A stretch of DNA of 64,000 bases, from NCBI GenBank assembly GCA_037127315.1, contig JBBBDQ010001922.1, positions 1,539,001 to 1,603,000 on the forward strand. The letters run 5' to 3'. This stretch comes from Ascarosepion bandense. Its lineage: Eukaryota; Mollusca; Cephalopoda; Sepiida; Sepiidae. The notes under the pieces were generated by a model. The model did no database searches and was not told the DNA's origin. It was given only the letters and a program-made list of their open reading frames with translations. Positions within the stretch are counted from its first letter, which is position 1, and every line of letters starts with the position of its first letter. The translations under genes were made by a program, and so were the position numbers. Shown in pieces: positions 21,388 to 31,639 of this stretch.

Positions 21388-22109
21388 TCTATATATATAT
21401 ATATAAAAGGCAAGATGTTTGTGTGTGTGTGTGTGTCTGTCTGTGTGTCCTTTATACAAATCCACAATTTTTATCCGATTCTCACCAACCTTCACACGAA
21501 TATTCTTTAGGCTTCTGGTCAGGTCATGGACTACTTATTTTTTCCAAATTTCTCCCGATATCGGAAATCAATACCCCGATATCCGATCAAGTCTGATCAA
21601 GATCAGTATTTCAGCCCATTTATCGTGGCTATTGCTGCAGAATTAGCTCTAACTTGGTAAAATTATAGTTTTTAGTCTTAAACATTAGTGGGGCTTCCCT
21701 GACGACTCATTTTCCCCGATATTAGAAATCGATACCCCCAATATTCTATCGAATCTTATCAAAAACCGATATTCAGCCATCAATATGGCTCATTTTATCC
21801 AATTTTACTCCCGATGGGTACGATAAGTTTTCATGGACTTACTTAGGTTAGTTTATTCTTGAATGACTTATTTGACTCTGATATTGGAAATCAATAACCC
21901 GATATCATATCGGGTAAGATCAAAATCAGGTTTTCATTCCTTTTATTATGGTTTTTGCTTCAGGTTTTGCTCTAAGTAGGTATAAATTTAGTTCTTAGTC
22001 TTACCAATCTACGTCTTTCGTGCCAACGTCCAAAGAGTCTGAGCTCCAGGACCATTGATTAGTTTTAAAGCTTTCATTACACCCAAACAACACCGGGCTA
22101 TACTGCTAG
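21388..22109 (+). mobile_element. Helitron-like non-autonomous element, complete
   Basis: A 722-bp element starting TC after an A and ending CTAG before a T (22106-22109), the Helitron signature with insertion between A and T. Just inside the 3' end, ACACCGGGCTATACTG corresponds to the short GC hairpin plus CTAG seen in its relatives. It begins TCTATATATATATATA then AAAAGGCAAGATG, followed by (GT)n and several near-repeated blocks containing the CCGATATC motif. It carries no protein. The terminus resembles that of the decayed autonomous Helitron ending at 52235, a plausible source of transposase. Confidence 0.85.
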
Positions 22110-22317
22110 TTCTTGAATATAAAACCCGTCAGAGAAATTGAGAAACTGAAAAATAATCGTGAATAAATATTAATCGGTGAATATTTGAGAACTCCTGTTG
22201 TATTTATGTATACTTACGTCTAATAATTGCATCCCGAATTTTCTGATGCCTAACACAATCGCAGTATCCCTATTTACTCACCCCTGGTGTTACGGATTTT
22301 GATGATTGACATAGTGT

Positions 22318-22623
22318 TAGTTAGTTAAGTGCCATACGTGAAACACGCTTGGGCGATCATGTCTCGAAAGAGACATGACTGACTGGGCAGAAGATTATCC
22401 CGCAGTAGGTTGCCATTGCTTTCTGCGGTAGATTGTTTGTCAGCCAAGGCTATAGAACCCAATCTGTCCTGTTATTTAACCCATAACTGGAAGGAAGAGA
22501 CAGATGAATACCTTTCCCAAGGGTATTTGCGCGTAAGTGAATGCAATGAATTCAACTGGAATTCGAAATTGGCTCCCCGATTTCTCGTTCCAAGTCGATA
22601 TCCACGGCACCACAACGCACATC
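22318..22623 (-). mobile_element. tRNA-derived SINE S, full length
   Basis: Well-preserved antisense copy from GCACATC/CAACG (tRNA head, near 22620) to the 3' tail (GTTAAGTGCCATACGTG). It is flanked by a 10-bp duplication, gacatagtgt, at 22308-22317 and 22624-22633. The 3' hairpin is intact (CATGTCTC, GAAA loop, GAGACATG on plus). Confidence 0.93.
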
Positions 22624-22820
22624 GACATAGTGTAAGAGATTTAATTGGTGTTGCGTCTTTGATTTTCTTCGTTAGAGCTATGCGATATCGAAATTTCTTT
22701 TCCAAAGAAAACCTTTTTTATTCTATCAATGGGTTCTGACACATTTGCCGAAATCAGACCAAATGCCCAAATAACATGATTTTGTTTCTGTGTGTTGAGA
22801 GAAAGAATTTTGGTTTTGAA

Positions 22821-22995
22821 AGAACCCAATCTGTCCTGTTATTTAACCCATAACTGGAAGAATTAAACGGATTAATACCTTTCCCAAGGGCATTTGCGCG
22901 TAAGTGAATGCAATGAATTCAACTGGAATTCGAACTCGGCTCCCCGATTTCTCCTTCCGAGCCGCTAACCGCTGCACCGCAACGCACATCGCTTA
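22821..22995 (-). mobile_element. SINE S fragment lacking the 3' half
   Basis: Antisense. It keeps the tRNA head (TCCGAGCCGC, CTCCCCGATTTCTC) and body up to AGAACCCAATCTGTCC, but the hairpin half is absent. Loss of the 3' end is unusual for retroposed SINEs, which normally lose the 5' end, so a later deletion or recombination is likely. Confidence 0.88.
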
Positions 22996-22997
22996 TT

Positions 22998-23440
22998 GTA
23001 CCTGTACCTATTTTCGCATTCACCCTGGTCGAGTTGAGCCGGCTTCCGCCAACCGTTGGAGAAAGATTCGTTGAGATTTGTTTAAGGAAAGCTTGGGGTT
23101 CCGTTGATGAATTATCTCTAGTTTGGATCTCGAAACTTCCGGGCAACATGAAAAGGAGTCTCTTTGAAGCAACTGTTATCTCTTTTCTGTTGCATATAGA
23201 CAATTACTAAACAAGGATTCTTACCTCGAAACAGGAAAGAAGATTGGATAGCGCCTACACTCGCATTCTAAGAATGGCATTGGTTGTCACTTGAAGAGAT
23301 CGTCCGACCAAGGAGCTGATTTTATGCAAACCTTCGTCAAGTATAAGACATCATCAAAGACCGCTGTGTCATAATCGCAAGGCATTGCTGGAGATTTAAT
23401 GACGAAATTGTTAGTGAAGTTCTTTTGTGGAAATCAGGCA
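22998..23440 (+). mobile_element. LINE3 RT C-terminal remnant
   Basis: Plus-strand pieces in shifting frames: NMKRSLFEATV at about 23148-23180, QERRLDSAYTRILRMAL at about 23230-23280, RDRPTKEL, and IIARHCWRF near 23370-23400. This is the C-terminal landmark set (LFxATVxS, YTRMLR, AGHCWR) of a widespread animal non-LTR family related to RTE-type elements. Many stops and frameshifts. A homologous antisense copy lies at 13.0-13.6 kb. Confidence 0.75.
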
Positions 23441-24177
23441 AAAAAAAAAAAAATAGCAATCAAGGGTCAATCTGAAGACCTATGATGACGATATGATGAA
23501 CTATAGAATTAGATGGTAACAGGGTCACGAGAATGCATGCAATCAGTGCGATCGAATGATAGTGCCATAAACCTGCAATTTCATTCCTGATATCTCAATC
23601 ATCTACTGATTCCTTTCGTAAATGTTAAGAGAGCATATAAAGTGTAATACTTGTGGTTTCTCTAACGTAATATTTCATATGATAGAGAAACATTGCTTCT
23701 GTTAGTAGAGCTGAATTGAACAAACTTTGCAGTATTGGCTGTTTTGTCATTGAAATATATCTCATTGTAAGTGGACTCCTTTCCCATGGCGTAATATGGC
23801 GTAAGCACTTTTCTTACGTTCGATGGACAATTGTAAGAGAAATTCCCAGCTTTGATATTATCTGTTACTACTCCATTCCTCAAGTTCGGAGCGATCAACA
23901 ATTCGTCTCCTTTCAGAAACTTACAATGCCTATGACACTAGAGCAGGAAGCATTTTGAAGTGTGTGTCCTGTTATTCTATTTACGTTTTATGAATACACT
24001 GAGTCATTTTCAAGGTGTAAATATAACTATTGGAAGTAGGTTAAGCAGGAAGAAGAATACGTTAATTTTCAGGATGGGCATAAATTGTACAGAGTTACCG
24101 TCTGCATACAAGTGACTTCCATTCCGAGGGGAAAATGTTATCTTGCTTATAGCTTTTATCTTTATACAAACAAACAT
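23441..24177. other. Unassigned region with overlapping opposed frames
   Basis: Plus frame 23716-23958 (80 codons) and minus frame 23662-23901 (79 codons) overlap completely. Neither shows a recognisable domain, and both lack upstream context. Nothing else is visible. Confidence 0.35.
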
Positions 24178-24960
24178 CTTTTTAATCGTATCACCCCGAG
24201 CAAGGCGGTAATACCACTGATGTGCAGGGGGCTACATAAGAGTAAAAAGATTGGGGGCTACATAAGAGTAAAAAGATTAGATTAAAGAGTGAAGAGAAAG
24301 ACGAACCAGTTAGAAAGGAGCAAGAGAAGAATAGAAATACAGGTGTGATGACAGATGCAAAGGTGAAGAGAAAGGAAAGGATATACAGGGTGGTGAAAGA
24401 ACTAGAGTCAAGTGGTTAATAGATGAGTATTGACATTGCATTTAAATTCCTATAGGTTGTAGCCAACAGGAAAGCAAGAATATGGAAGCGAGTTCCACAG
24501 GCGGGAAGTGCGAGAGAAGAAGCTGCAGGAGTAGAATTGTCGTCTGCATTTGGTTAAACTAACTGTGAATGGGTAGGACCCAGTTGCCAATCTGGTTGCA
24601 CGCGTAAAAACCTGTTGCAGAGGCACTAGTGACTTAAGTTCGTTGAAGCAGAAGCCATGAAAGTATTTATAGAACAGACAAAGGGAGGCCACATCTCGTC
24701 GGTGGGGAAGTGGCTGTAATCGAGCCGCCAAGTCGGTACCTATCATATGACTGATTCTCCTTTGGAGTCTGTCGAGAACAATGAGATGAACAGCAGGGGC
24801 GTCTGACCATATATGGCAGCAGTATTCCATGCAAGGACGAATGGTTGATTTGTATATATGCAGGATGGATTCCGGCGGGAAAAATCATCCTGGCCCGACA
24901 CAGTAACCCGAACTTCTTAGCAGTGGATTTAGCTATGGACTCAATGTAGTGGTTCCATTA
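24178..24960 (-). mobile_element. LINE1-B 3' fragment, best-preserved coding part
   Basis: Antisense. The minus frame 24450-24830 is open for 126 codons: MEYCCHIWSDAPAVHLIVLD at the start, then HRRDVASLCLFYKYFHG, CFNELKSLVP, and RTSRLWNSLPYSCFPVGYNL at the end. Upstream coding continues, frameshifted, to about 24960. The 3' UTR ends at 24178 in the ACATCAGTGGTATTACCGC...GTGATACGATTA terminus. A 24-bp piece (GGGGGCTACATAAGAGTAAA) is tandemly repeated at 24228-24276. Catalytic RT residues are absent. Confidence 0.9.
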
Positions 24961-24984
24961 GGTAAATATTTATGTGTTTGTAAT

Positions 24985-25110
24985 ATTTTTAATCATTTCA
25001 CCCTGAGCAAAACGATAAATCTATTAAAATGCAAGGGGTTACTTAGAGTGAAAGTGAATGACAAGAATTTATGTGAAGGAACCAGAAACCTAATCCTAAA
25101 CAGGAAACAA
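24985..25110 (-). mobile_element. LINE2-type 3' end
   Basis: Antisense tail with ATTTCACCCTGAGCAAAACG and CTAATCCTAAACAGGAAACA on plus. It lies immediately beyond the 5' end of the preceding LINE1 fragment. Confidence 0.75.
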
Positions 25111-25215
25111 GGGATAAAATTCTTGTTCAAAAGAAGCGATATGCGAAATGGATTTTCTTTTAATCTGAATTTTTTTCTTGGAACTAGCGGCACACTTTTT
25201 AGTAACTACACATGT

Positions 25216-25525
25216 TGATAAGCGTTGGAGTGTAATGGATATCGGCTAGTAACGAGAAATTGAAAAGCGGAGTTCGAATTCCAGTTGAATTATTTGCATT
25301 GATTTACGCGCAAACACCCTTAAAAAGTATTAATCCACCTCTTCTCCCTCCATGTATGGGTTAAATAGCGGAACAGATTTGGTTTTATAGCTTTGTTTGA
25401 CAACAAGTCTGCCGCAGTAAAGAGTACCTACTTACTGCGGGAAAAACTTCTGCCAAGTCAGTCATGTCTCTTTCGAGACATGATCGCCCAAAGCGTGTAT
25501 CACGCATGGCACTTAACTCACCGAT
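25216..25525 (+). mobile_element. tRNA-derived SINE S, full length
   Basis: Sense copy: head GCGTTGGAGTGTAATGGATA (A box mutated), intact B box GAGTTCGAATTCC, body, and perfect 3' hairpin CATGTCTC-TTTC-GAGACATG, then GCGTGTATCACGCATGGCAC. No clear target duplication was confirmed. Confidence 0.9.
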
Positions 25526-25706
25526 TGACACCTGCTGAATTGCCTATTTTTATAATTTTTGCGAAATTAATATCAATCGGCTTAGATCGAGAAGGCCTAC
25601 TAAAGGCCGGTAATATTTTAGAAATTTAAAAATAGCAATCTGCAAAAATAGCAAAATTGACCAACTTAGAAAAAGTAAAGATCTTTAAAACCAAAGCCGG
25701 AGAACG

Positions 25707-25976
25707 TGATGATGAAGAAGAAGAAGAAGAAGAAGAAGAAGAAGAAGAAGAATACATAGTAATAGAAAAAGAAGAAGAAGAATAGATAGTAATAGAAGAA
25801 GAAGAAGAAGAAGAATACACAGTAATAGAAAAAGAAGAATAAGAATAGATAGTAATAGAAGAAGAAGAAGAAGAAGAAGAATAGACAGTAATAGAAAAAG
25901 AAGAAGAAGAAGAAGAATAGACAGTAATAGAAAAAGAAGAAGAAGAAGAAGAAGAAGAAGAAGAAGAAGAAGAAGA
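25707..25976. repeat. (GAA)n array with TAG-containing interruptions
   Basis: Runs of GAA are broken regularly by AATAGATAGTAATAGAA or AATACACAGTAATAGAA segments (about six), giving a minisatellite of roughly 40-60 bp. It opens a ~3.6-kb purine-rich domain extending to about 29300. The S-rich minus-strand frame at 25626-26108 is an artefact. Confidence 0.92.
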
Positions 25977-26574
25977 ATGTCGATGAGGAAAACGAGAATA
26001 ATTATTTTTTATTTTGATATTTCTACATTTTTTTCTCATTTTTCGCGCAATATAAAGCTCTCGGTTTATTGTTGTAAGAGAAGGGGACGTAGTAATTAAG
26101 AAATGCAAATTAAAAGAACGAGTAGAATATAAATTGTTTGATCCTGGGTTTGAAGTAGCTTAAGGCTGTAATCGTCAGGGAAGCATCATCATGGGAATCT
26201 ATTCCAAAAGGTAAAAGTTCCGGAGAAGTAGCTGTCTGAATGAAATTGGTATGGTTTGCTATCGTGAACATAAATAACATGAGAGGTCCTAACCGTGAAG
26301 CTGTAAATTTGTGGAACTAAGGAATGTAACTCGTCCGAAAATATGCCATAGTTATAGAGATGTAGTAGCAAAATGGCTGGAAAATAAGAAAAAATATGAG
26401 GAGGTGTAGAGACATAATAAAAGGCGGTAGGATGAGGGAGGAGGATGAGAAGAATAAATAGAACTGATTGATATAGAAGCAAAAGAAGAAGAAGAAGAAG
26501 AAGAGGAATAGAAGGAGAATTAGAAGAAGAAATAACAATTGTAGTAGATAGACTAAACTATCGCCCGGTTCACA

Positions 26575-26735
26575 CGCCACACACATCTATTGAACAGGTG
26601 AAGAGGCTCATCCCTTGTTTCCTGTTTAGGGTGTGGTTTCCGGCTTTCTCTTTTCTATTTCTTTTTACCCTTACGTAGCCCCCTGCGCATCAGTGGCGTT
26701 ATCGCCTTGCTTGGGGTGATATGATTAAAAAAAAA
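26575..26735 (+). mobile_element. LINE2-type 3' end
   Basis: Sense tail: AGGTGAAGAGGCTCATCCCT, TGTTTCCTGTTTAGGGTGTG, a TTTCCGGC block, CGCATCAGTGGCGTTATCGC and GGGGTGATATGATTAAAA. No coding sequence. It lies within the GAA-rich domain and is flanked by GA-rich sequence on both sides. Confidence 0.82.
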
Positions 26736-27054
26736 TAACTAGACGAAGAAAGTGAAGAAAAGAAAGAAGTTGGAGGAGGAGTAGTAGTAGAAAAATGGTA
26801 GATGACGAGGAAAAGAAGAAGAATTAGGAGAAAATCCAGAGGAAGAAGAAGAAGGTGACAGAAGATGAACAGCCCTCATAAGACATATTGAAAGCGAGAG
26901 AGATAGAAGAAAAAAGAGCTTAACCTGCCTAACGAGCGTGTTTAAATGATTAGAAGAGCAAAGATAAGGAGAGACATTGAAAAAACAGAATTTTCTTAGA
27001 GCTCCAAAGGAAAAAAAATGTGGAAGAACATAATCACCCACATCCTGAAAGAAC

Positions 27055-27900
27055 TCGAAACGAAGAAGAAGAAGAAGGTGAAAGCGAAGAAAAAGGAACA
27101 GAAGAAGAATTAGGAGAAAATAGATAACTAGACGAAGAAGAAGAAGAAGAAGAAGAAAAGGTCAAAATGAAAGAAGAAGAATAGATAAAGAATTAGGAGA
27201 AAAAGAGATAACTAGAAGAAGAAGAAGAAGAAGAAGAAGAAGAAGAAGAAGAAGAAGAAGAAGAAGAAAGTGAAAAAGGTGAAGATGAAGGTAAAGAAAA
27301 AAACAGAAGAGGAATTCGGAGAAGAAGAGATAACTAGACGAAGAAGGTGAAAAAGAAGAAGAAGAAGGTTAAGATGACGGTGAAGGAAGAGGAGCAGAAG
27401 AAGAATGAAGAGAAGAAGAGATAACTAGAAGAAGAAGAAGAAGAAGAAGAAGAAGAAAGTGAAAAAGGTGAAGATGAAGGTAAAGAAAAAAGCAGAAGAG
27501 GGAATAGGAGAAGAAAAGATAACTAGACGAAGAAAGTGAAGAAGAATAAGAATAAGAAGAAGGTGAAAATGATGAAGGTGAAGGAAGAAGAACAGAAATG
27601 AATTAGGAGAAGAAGAGATAGCTATCGACGAAGAAGAAGAAGAAAAGATAAAGAGCAGAAGAAGAATTAGAAGAAGAAGAGATAACTAGACGAAGAAAGT
27701 GAAGATGAAGAAGAAGAAGAAAAGGAAGAAGAAGGTGAAGTTGAAGGAAAAAGAAGAGAAGAAAAATTATTAGAAGAAGAGATAAATAGACGTAGAGAGT
27801 GAAGAAGAAAAAGAAGAAGAAGGTGGATGATGCGGAGGAGGCGAACGACGAGGAAAGAAGAATCAGGAAGAGAACAGACAGAAAGAGAAAAAAAAGAAAA
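27055..27900. repeat. Degenerate GAA-rich minisatellite
   Basis: Imperfect units of roughly 60-120 bp, each with GAGATAACTAGA(C/A)GAAGAAG, a variable (GAA)n run and GGTGAAGATGAAGGTAAAG. The anchor GATAACTAGA or a variant recurs near 27125, 27208, 27328, 27420, 27518, 27678 and 27780. The plus strand is almost pure purine. No coding meaning on either strand. Confidence 0.88.
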
Positions 27901-28469
27901 ACAAAAAGAAGAAGCAGCAAAAAAGAACGAAGAAAATTAATAAATATGTATAAAAAAGAAAGAAGTTGACGACCTGTTGAAAGAAAAGAACCGAATCCAA
28001 AAATAAAGGCAGCAAAAACGACAACCGAAACGAAGTTCATTGTTCAAGATCACTTAAATCGTGAATAATGAAGGGTAAAGTCGAAAAGAAGAGAGACGGA
28101 AAGATATTTCAAGAAGAGACCAAAGGAGAACTGAAAGAAGTAGAATAAATGGGCAAATGAAAAAGTGTGCCCACAACAAGAAACGAAAGGCAATGGAGAA
28201 ACAAAGCTGTCAAATAAAACGCAGCAAACGAAGTCAAATATTGCGCGTGGGGCTATTGTTGGTTGATTTTGGTTTTTTGTTTTGTTGTTTATGAAAATTG
28301 CTCGTGCGGAAAATTGTTGTCAGTTGCGATGACAGATGTCCAAGAAACGGACGCACTGAACTAACATCGCTTCTTTAATGTACAAAGTGCGTTGGAAAAG
28401 ACTAACTGCCCACGCACAGCCACCGACATGTCCCAACTTAACAAATGGTCGTTTCAACATATGATTTAA

Positions 28470-28960
28470 GATAGAGGAAAGAAAAGACATTTGTCGATAT
28501 TTAGATATTCTGGTAGGCTGCCTTGGGGATGAGAGAGTTGCGTAGTCAGCCAGTAACAGGAGCAACAAGGACGTTCTACAGAAAATGGTAACTAGAAAGA
28601 CACTCATATTTAAAATCAGAAAAGCTAGTTGAAAATTCCGAGATACTCTTCTTTTTTTTTTTAATCGTATCACCCCGAGCAAGGCGGTAACGCCACTGAT
28701 GTGCAAGGGGCTACGTAATAGTGAAAAGATTGAAAAAGAGAAAGCCGGAAACCACATCCTAAACAGGGAACAAGGGATGTGCAGGAAAGAAGAGACATTT
28801 GTCGATATTTAGATATTCTGGTAGGCTGCCTTGGCGGTGAGAGAGTTGCATAGTCAGCCAGTAACAAGGAAGTTCTACAGAAAATACTAATTAGAAAGAC
28901 ACTCATATTTAAAATCAGAAAAGCTAGTTGAAACTTGCGAAATACATGCGTAAGGACGGC
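28470..28960. repeat. ~170-bp direct duplication around a LINE2 tail
   Basis: The sequence at about 28475-28640 (GACATTTGTCGATATTTAGA, TGGTAGGCTGCCTTGG, CAGTAACA, AAAATCAGAAAAGCTAGTTG) recurs at about 28787-28945, near-identical but with a 10-15 bp gap. A LINE2-type tail in antisense (28655-28788) fills the space. The layout parallels the 5.5/6.7 kb duplication. Confidence 0.85.
28655..28788 (-). mobile_element. LINE2-type 3' end
   Basis: Antisense tail starting with a T run then AATCGTATCACCCCGAGCAA and ending at CATCCTAAACAGGGAACAAG on plus. It sits precisely between the two halves of a direct duplication. Confidence 0.85.
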
Positions 28961-29345
28961 TTAGTAAAGTTAATACTTACAGGGGGTGTTGAGTGAAGGG
29001 CTAGGGGGTTAGGAAAACAGCTAGTAACTTACCCAATATGTTTATATAAATATCCCATAGTAATAGAGATATAGTAGTGAAGGCTGGAAAATAAGAAGAA
29101 TTAGAAGGAGAAGGAGGGCCAGAAGAAGGCGGTGAGGGTGGTGATAGAGAAGGAAAAGAAGGAAAAAGAAAAGAAGAAAAAATAAAACAGACAAAAATAG
29201 AAGCAAAAAGAAGAAGAAAAAGAATAAGGTGAGGAAGGAGGAGGAGAACAAGAAGAAGAAAAGAGAAAGAACGAAGACAGATGGTAATGTTTTGCTTAGA
29301 GCTACAAGGAACAGGAAGTTGTTGAGGATCATGATCGCCCACGTC
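28961..29345 (+). mobile_element. GA-rich sequence ending in a LINE2 C-terminal scrap
   Basis: Purine-rich DNA with partial similarity to 26330-26400 (CCATAGTTATAGAGATGTAG type block). At about 29285-29345 the plus strand reads ATRNRKLLRIMIAHVLNG, matching the end of LINE2 (RxTWRTMIAYVLKG). The F/L-rich minus-strand frames are artefacts. Confidence 0.6.
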
Positions 29346-29784
29346 CTAAACGGATACAGAATATCTACTTGCTGTTGATAGTCATCAGAAATAAGTAAAA
29401 AAAGATAAAAAACTGAACTTTGACATCTGTAAATATCCCTTACTATAGAAAGAATGTGCTACGCCAATTTTTCATAATTCGATATTCCTATTTGACCTAA
29501 TGATTTACAAATGGATGTTCAGTAAATATTTAGCAATTACAAATATTTTTGATCGTTGTCAAAGGTGGGTGTTCGATTCCAATAAGATGGCAGAATCTAG
29601 AATACTGGTTTTTCTGGCAGAAAAGCCGTCAAAAAGTGTCGATAAAAAACAAGATCATGACAAATACCCATGGTTCTATCCCGGCAGGCATCTCAGTCTA
29701 TGCCCAGAAACTTGAGACAGGGCATCAGTTGAGATCATCAGAGACCAATCATCACGACCAGAAACTCTTGCAAGAACGTCACAG

Positions 29785-29955
29785 TCTATGATTGCACTCT
29801 GTAAGCTGAAAATCATATAGCGGGGTAACATCATTTCCACGCAGTACAAGCTACAGGCATTGGAAACGAGATGCTATCACCCAATTCTGGACATCTCATA
29901 CCTTGACCACATCCCTAACGACCAGTACAAGGTAGAGGTGCATTCCCCCAGGTGG
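29785..29955 (+). mobile_element. LINE5 RT scrap
   Basis: Plus strand about 29850-29935 reads QYKLQALETRCYHPILDISYLDHI, resembling the LEMRCxRxxLxISYxDHxTNE segment near the C-terminus of another animal LINE group. It is short, frameshifted upstream and stops soon after. Confidence 0.55.
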
Positions 29956-30019
29956 ACCTGATGAAAAAGAAGATTCAGTAAATGCATGGCTGTTTAGACG
30001 GTTAATAAATTTAGCATCT

Positions 30020-30160
30020 AAATTAAATTAAGATTTAAAGAACCACTTAGAAACCAGCACGGCTATCAAAAGTGTTTCTAAAACCATTCCGAACGATATG
30101 TTGACAGCCTACTACAAATATACCTCGACGAGATAAGGACAGTAATTAAGTAAGTTTCGT
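30020..30160 (+). pseudogene. hAT-like transposase fragment upstream of the array
   Basis: Plus-strand reading HLETSTAIKSVSKTIPNDML then YYKYTSTR resembles the segment preceding the catalytic core in hAT-type, ZMYM1-like transposase-derived proteins (pattern TAxTIQNxxLxxxYxxYLxEI). It joins directly to the 182-bp array, which continues the same domain. It is a fragment and no start codon is visible. Confidence 0.55.
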
Positions 30161-31175
30161 TTGAGCGTTTTGGGGGAATTCTTTATTCCAGCGCAGTTGA
30201 CATATCAAAACCTATTCTAGAACAGTTAGACGTAATCCTCCAAGAAAAAAGGCCAAAACTGATATGGCTTTTGACACATCAGATATTTCGAAACAAACTG
30301 AATTGGTCATTGTGCTATCTTACGTGTTGAATGAAGAAACTTTTGAGCATTTTGGGGGAATTCTTTATTCCAGCGCAGTTGACATATCAAAACCTATTCT
30401 AGAACAGTTAGACGTAATCCTCCAAGAAAAAAGGCCAAAACTGATATGGCTTTTGACACATCAGATATTTCGAAACAAACTGAATTGGTCATTGTGCTAT
30501 CTTACGTGTTGAATGAAGAAACTTTTGAGCATTTTGGGGGAATTCTTTATTCCAGCGCAGTTGACATATCAAAACCTATTCTAGAACAGTTAGACGTAAT
30601 CCTCCAAGAAAAAAAGGCCAAAACTGATATGGCTTTTGACACATCAGATATTTCGAAACAAACAGAATTGGTCATTGTGCTATCTTACGTGTTGAATGAA
30701 GAAACTTTTGAGCATTTTAGGGGAATTCTTTATTCCAGCGCAGTTGACATATCAAAACCTATTCTAGAACAGTTAGACGTAATCCTCCAAGAAAAAAGGC
30801 CAAAACTGATATGGCTTTTGACACATCAGATATTTCGAAACAAACTGAATTGGTCATTGTGCTATCTTACGTGTTGAATGAAGAAACTTTTGAGCATTTT
30901 GGGGGAATTCTTTATTCCAGCGCAGTTGACATATCAAAACCTATTCTAGAACAGTTAGACGTAATCCTCCAAGAAAAAAAGGCCAAAACTGATATGGCTT
31001 TTGACACATCAGATATTTCGAAACAAACAGAATTGGTCATTGTGCTATCTTACGTGTTGAATGAAGAAACTTTTGAGCATTTTAGGGGAATTCTTTATTC
31101 CAGCGCAGTTGACATATCAAAACCTATTCTAGAACAGTTAGACGTAATCCTCCAAGAAAAAGGCCAAAACTGATA
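30161..31175 (+). repeat. 182/183-bp tandem array derived from a hAT-like transposase
   Basis: About 5.6 head-to-tail units; the anchor TTGAGC recurs at 30161, 30343, 30525, 30708, 30890 and 31073 (spacings 182, 182, 183, 182, 183). Units 3 and 5 share a seven-A run and AAACAGAATTGG; units 4 and 6 share TTTTAGGGGAATTC, giving a 365-bp two-unit higher-order repeat. Each unit encodes DISKQTELVIVLSYVLNEE...ILYSSAVDISKPILEQLDVIL, which resembles the start of the hAT catalytic region. The 183-bp steps preserve frame and the 182-bp steps shift it, which explains the 143- and 120-codon open frames. No start or splice context suggests a working gene. Confidence 0.9.
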
Positions 31176-31639
31176 TTTCAGACGTTTGATACTGCAAAAA
31201 GACAAAATTGGGTGTGTTAAAGCTCTCGACATTTCACTTTAAGATAACATACATATTTTTGTTTCTAGTAAAATTGACTATTGTCAATATAATAATGATA
31301 TTTTATATATTTATCGACGGGCTGTCGGATCTATCCAAATCATTAGTGCGATGATTCATAGTCACAGAAGAAAACAGTAAGGGAACAAGTCCTATGTTAC
31401 TATAACAACGGAATATTTGATTAGTAAATATGGAACCTAATTCTTCATGAGCTTTGTTTTTTATGTCTTATTTATTTGTTTTCAGCTTCCTTTTATTTTA
31501 ATTTTAATGAATTCTTCTTTACGTGTTGTATTCCCACAGGATGTAGGCAATCATGGCTTTTTACAATTTCCTGTCTTTCGTTGGACTTAATAAAACATTT
31601 CTGCTATTTCTCCTAAACCCTGGTCCATGATTTATTTTC
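31176..31639. other. Unassigned AT-rich spacer
   Basis: No gene or repeat recognised apart from GTAGGCAATCATGGCTTTTT near 31540, which may be the very end of the antisense LINE2 copy that follows. Confidence 0.4.

Noticed and set aside
23662..23958. Small host gene with opposed 79/80-codon frames
   Set aside because: No motif, no preferred strand, no recognisable splice or start context.
25626..29342. Long minus-strand open frames rich in S, F and L
   Set aside because: They are the complement of GAA/GA repeats, which rarely form stops; there is no domain or start context.
30446..31173. Functional repeat protein from the 182/183-bp array
   Set aside because: Frame is kept only across 183-bp steps, both open frames start and end because of the unit length, and there is no promoter, splice or stop context beyond the array.
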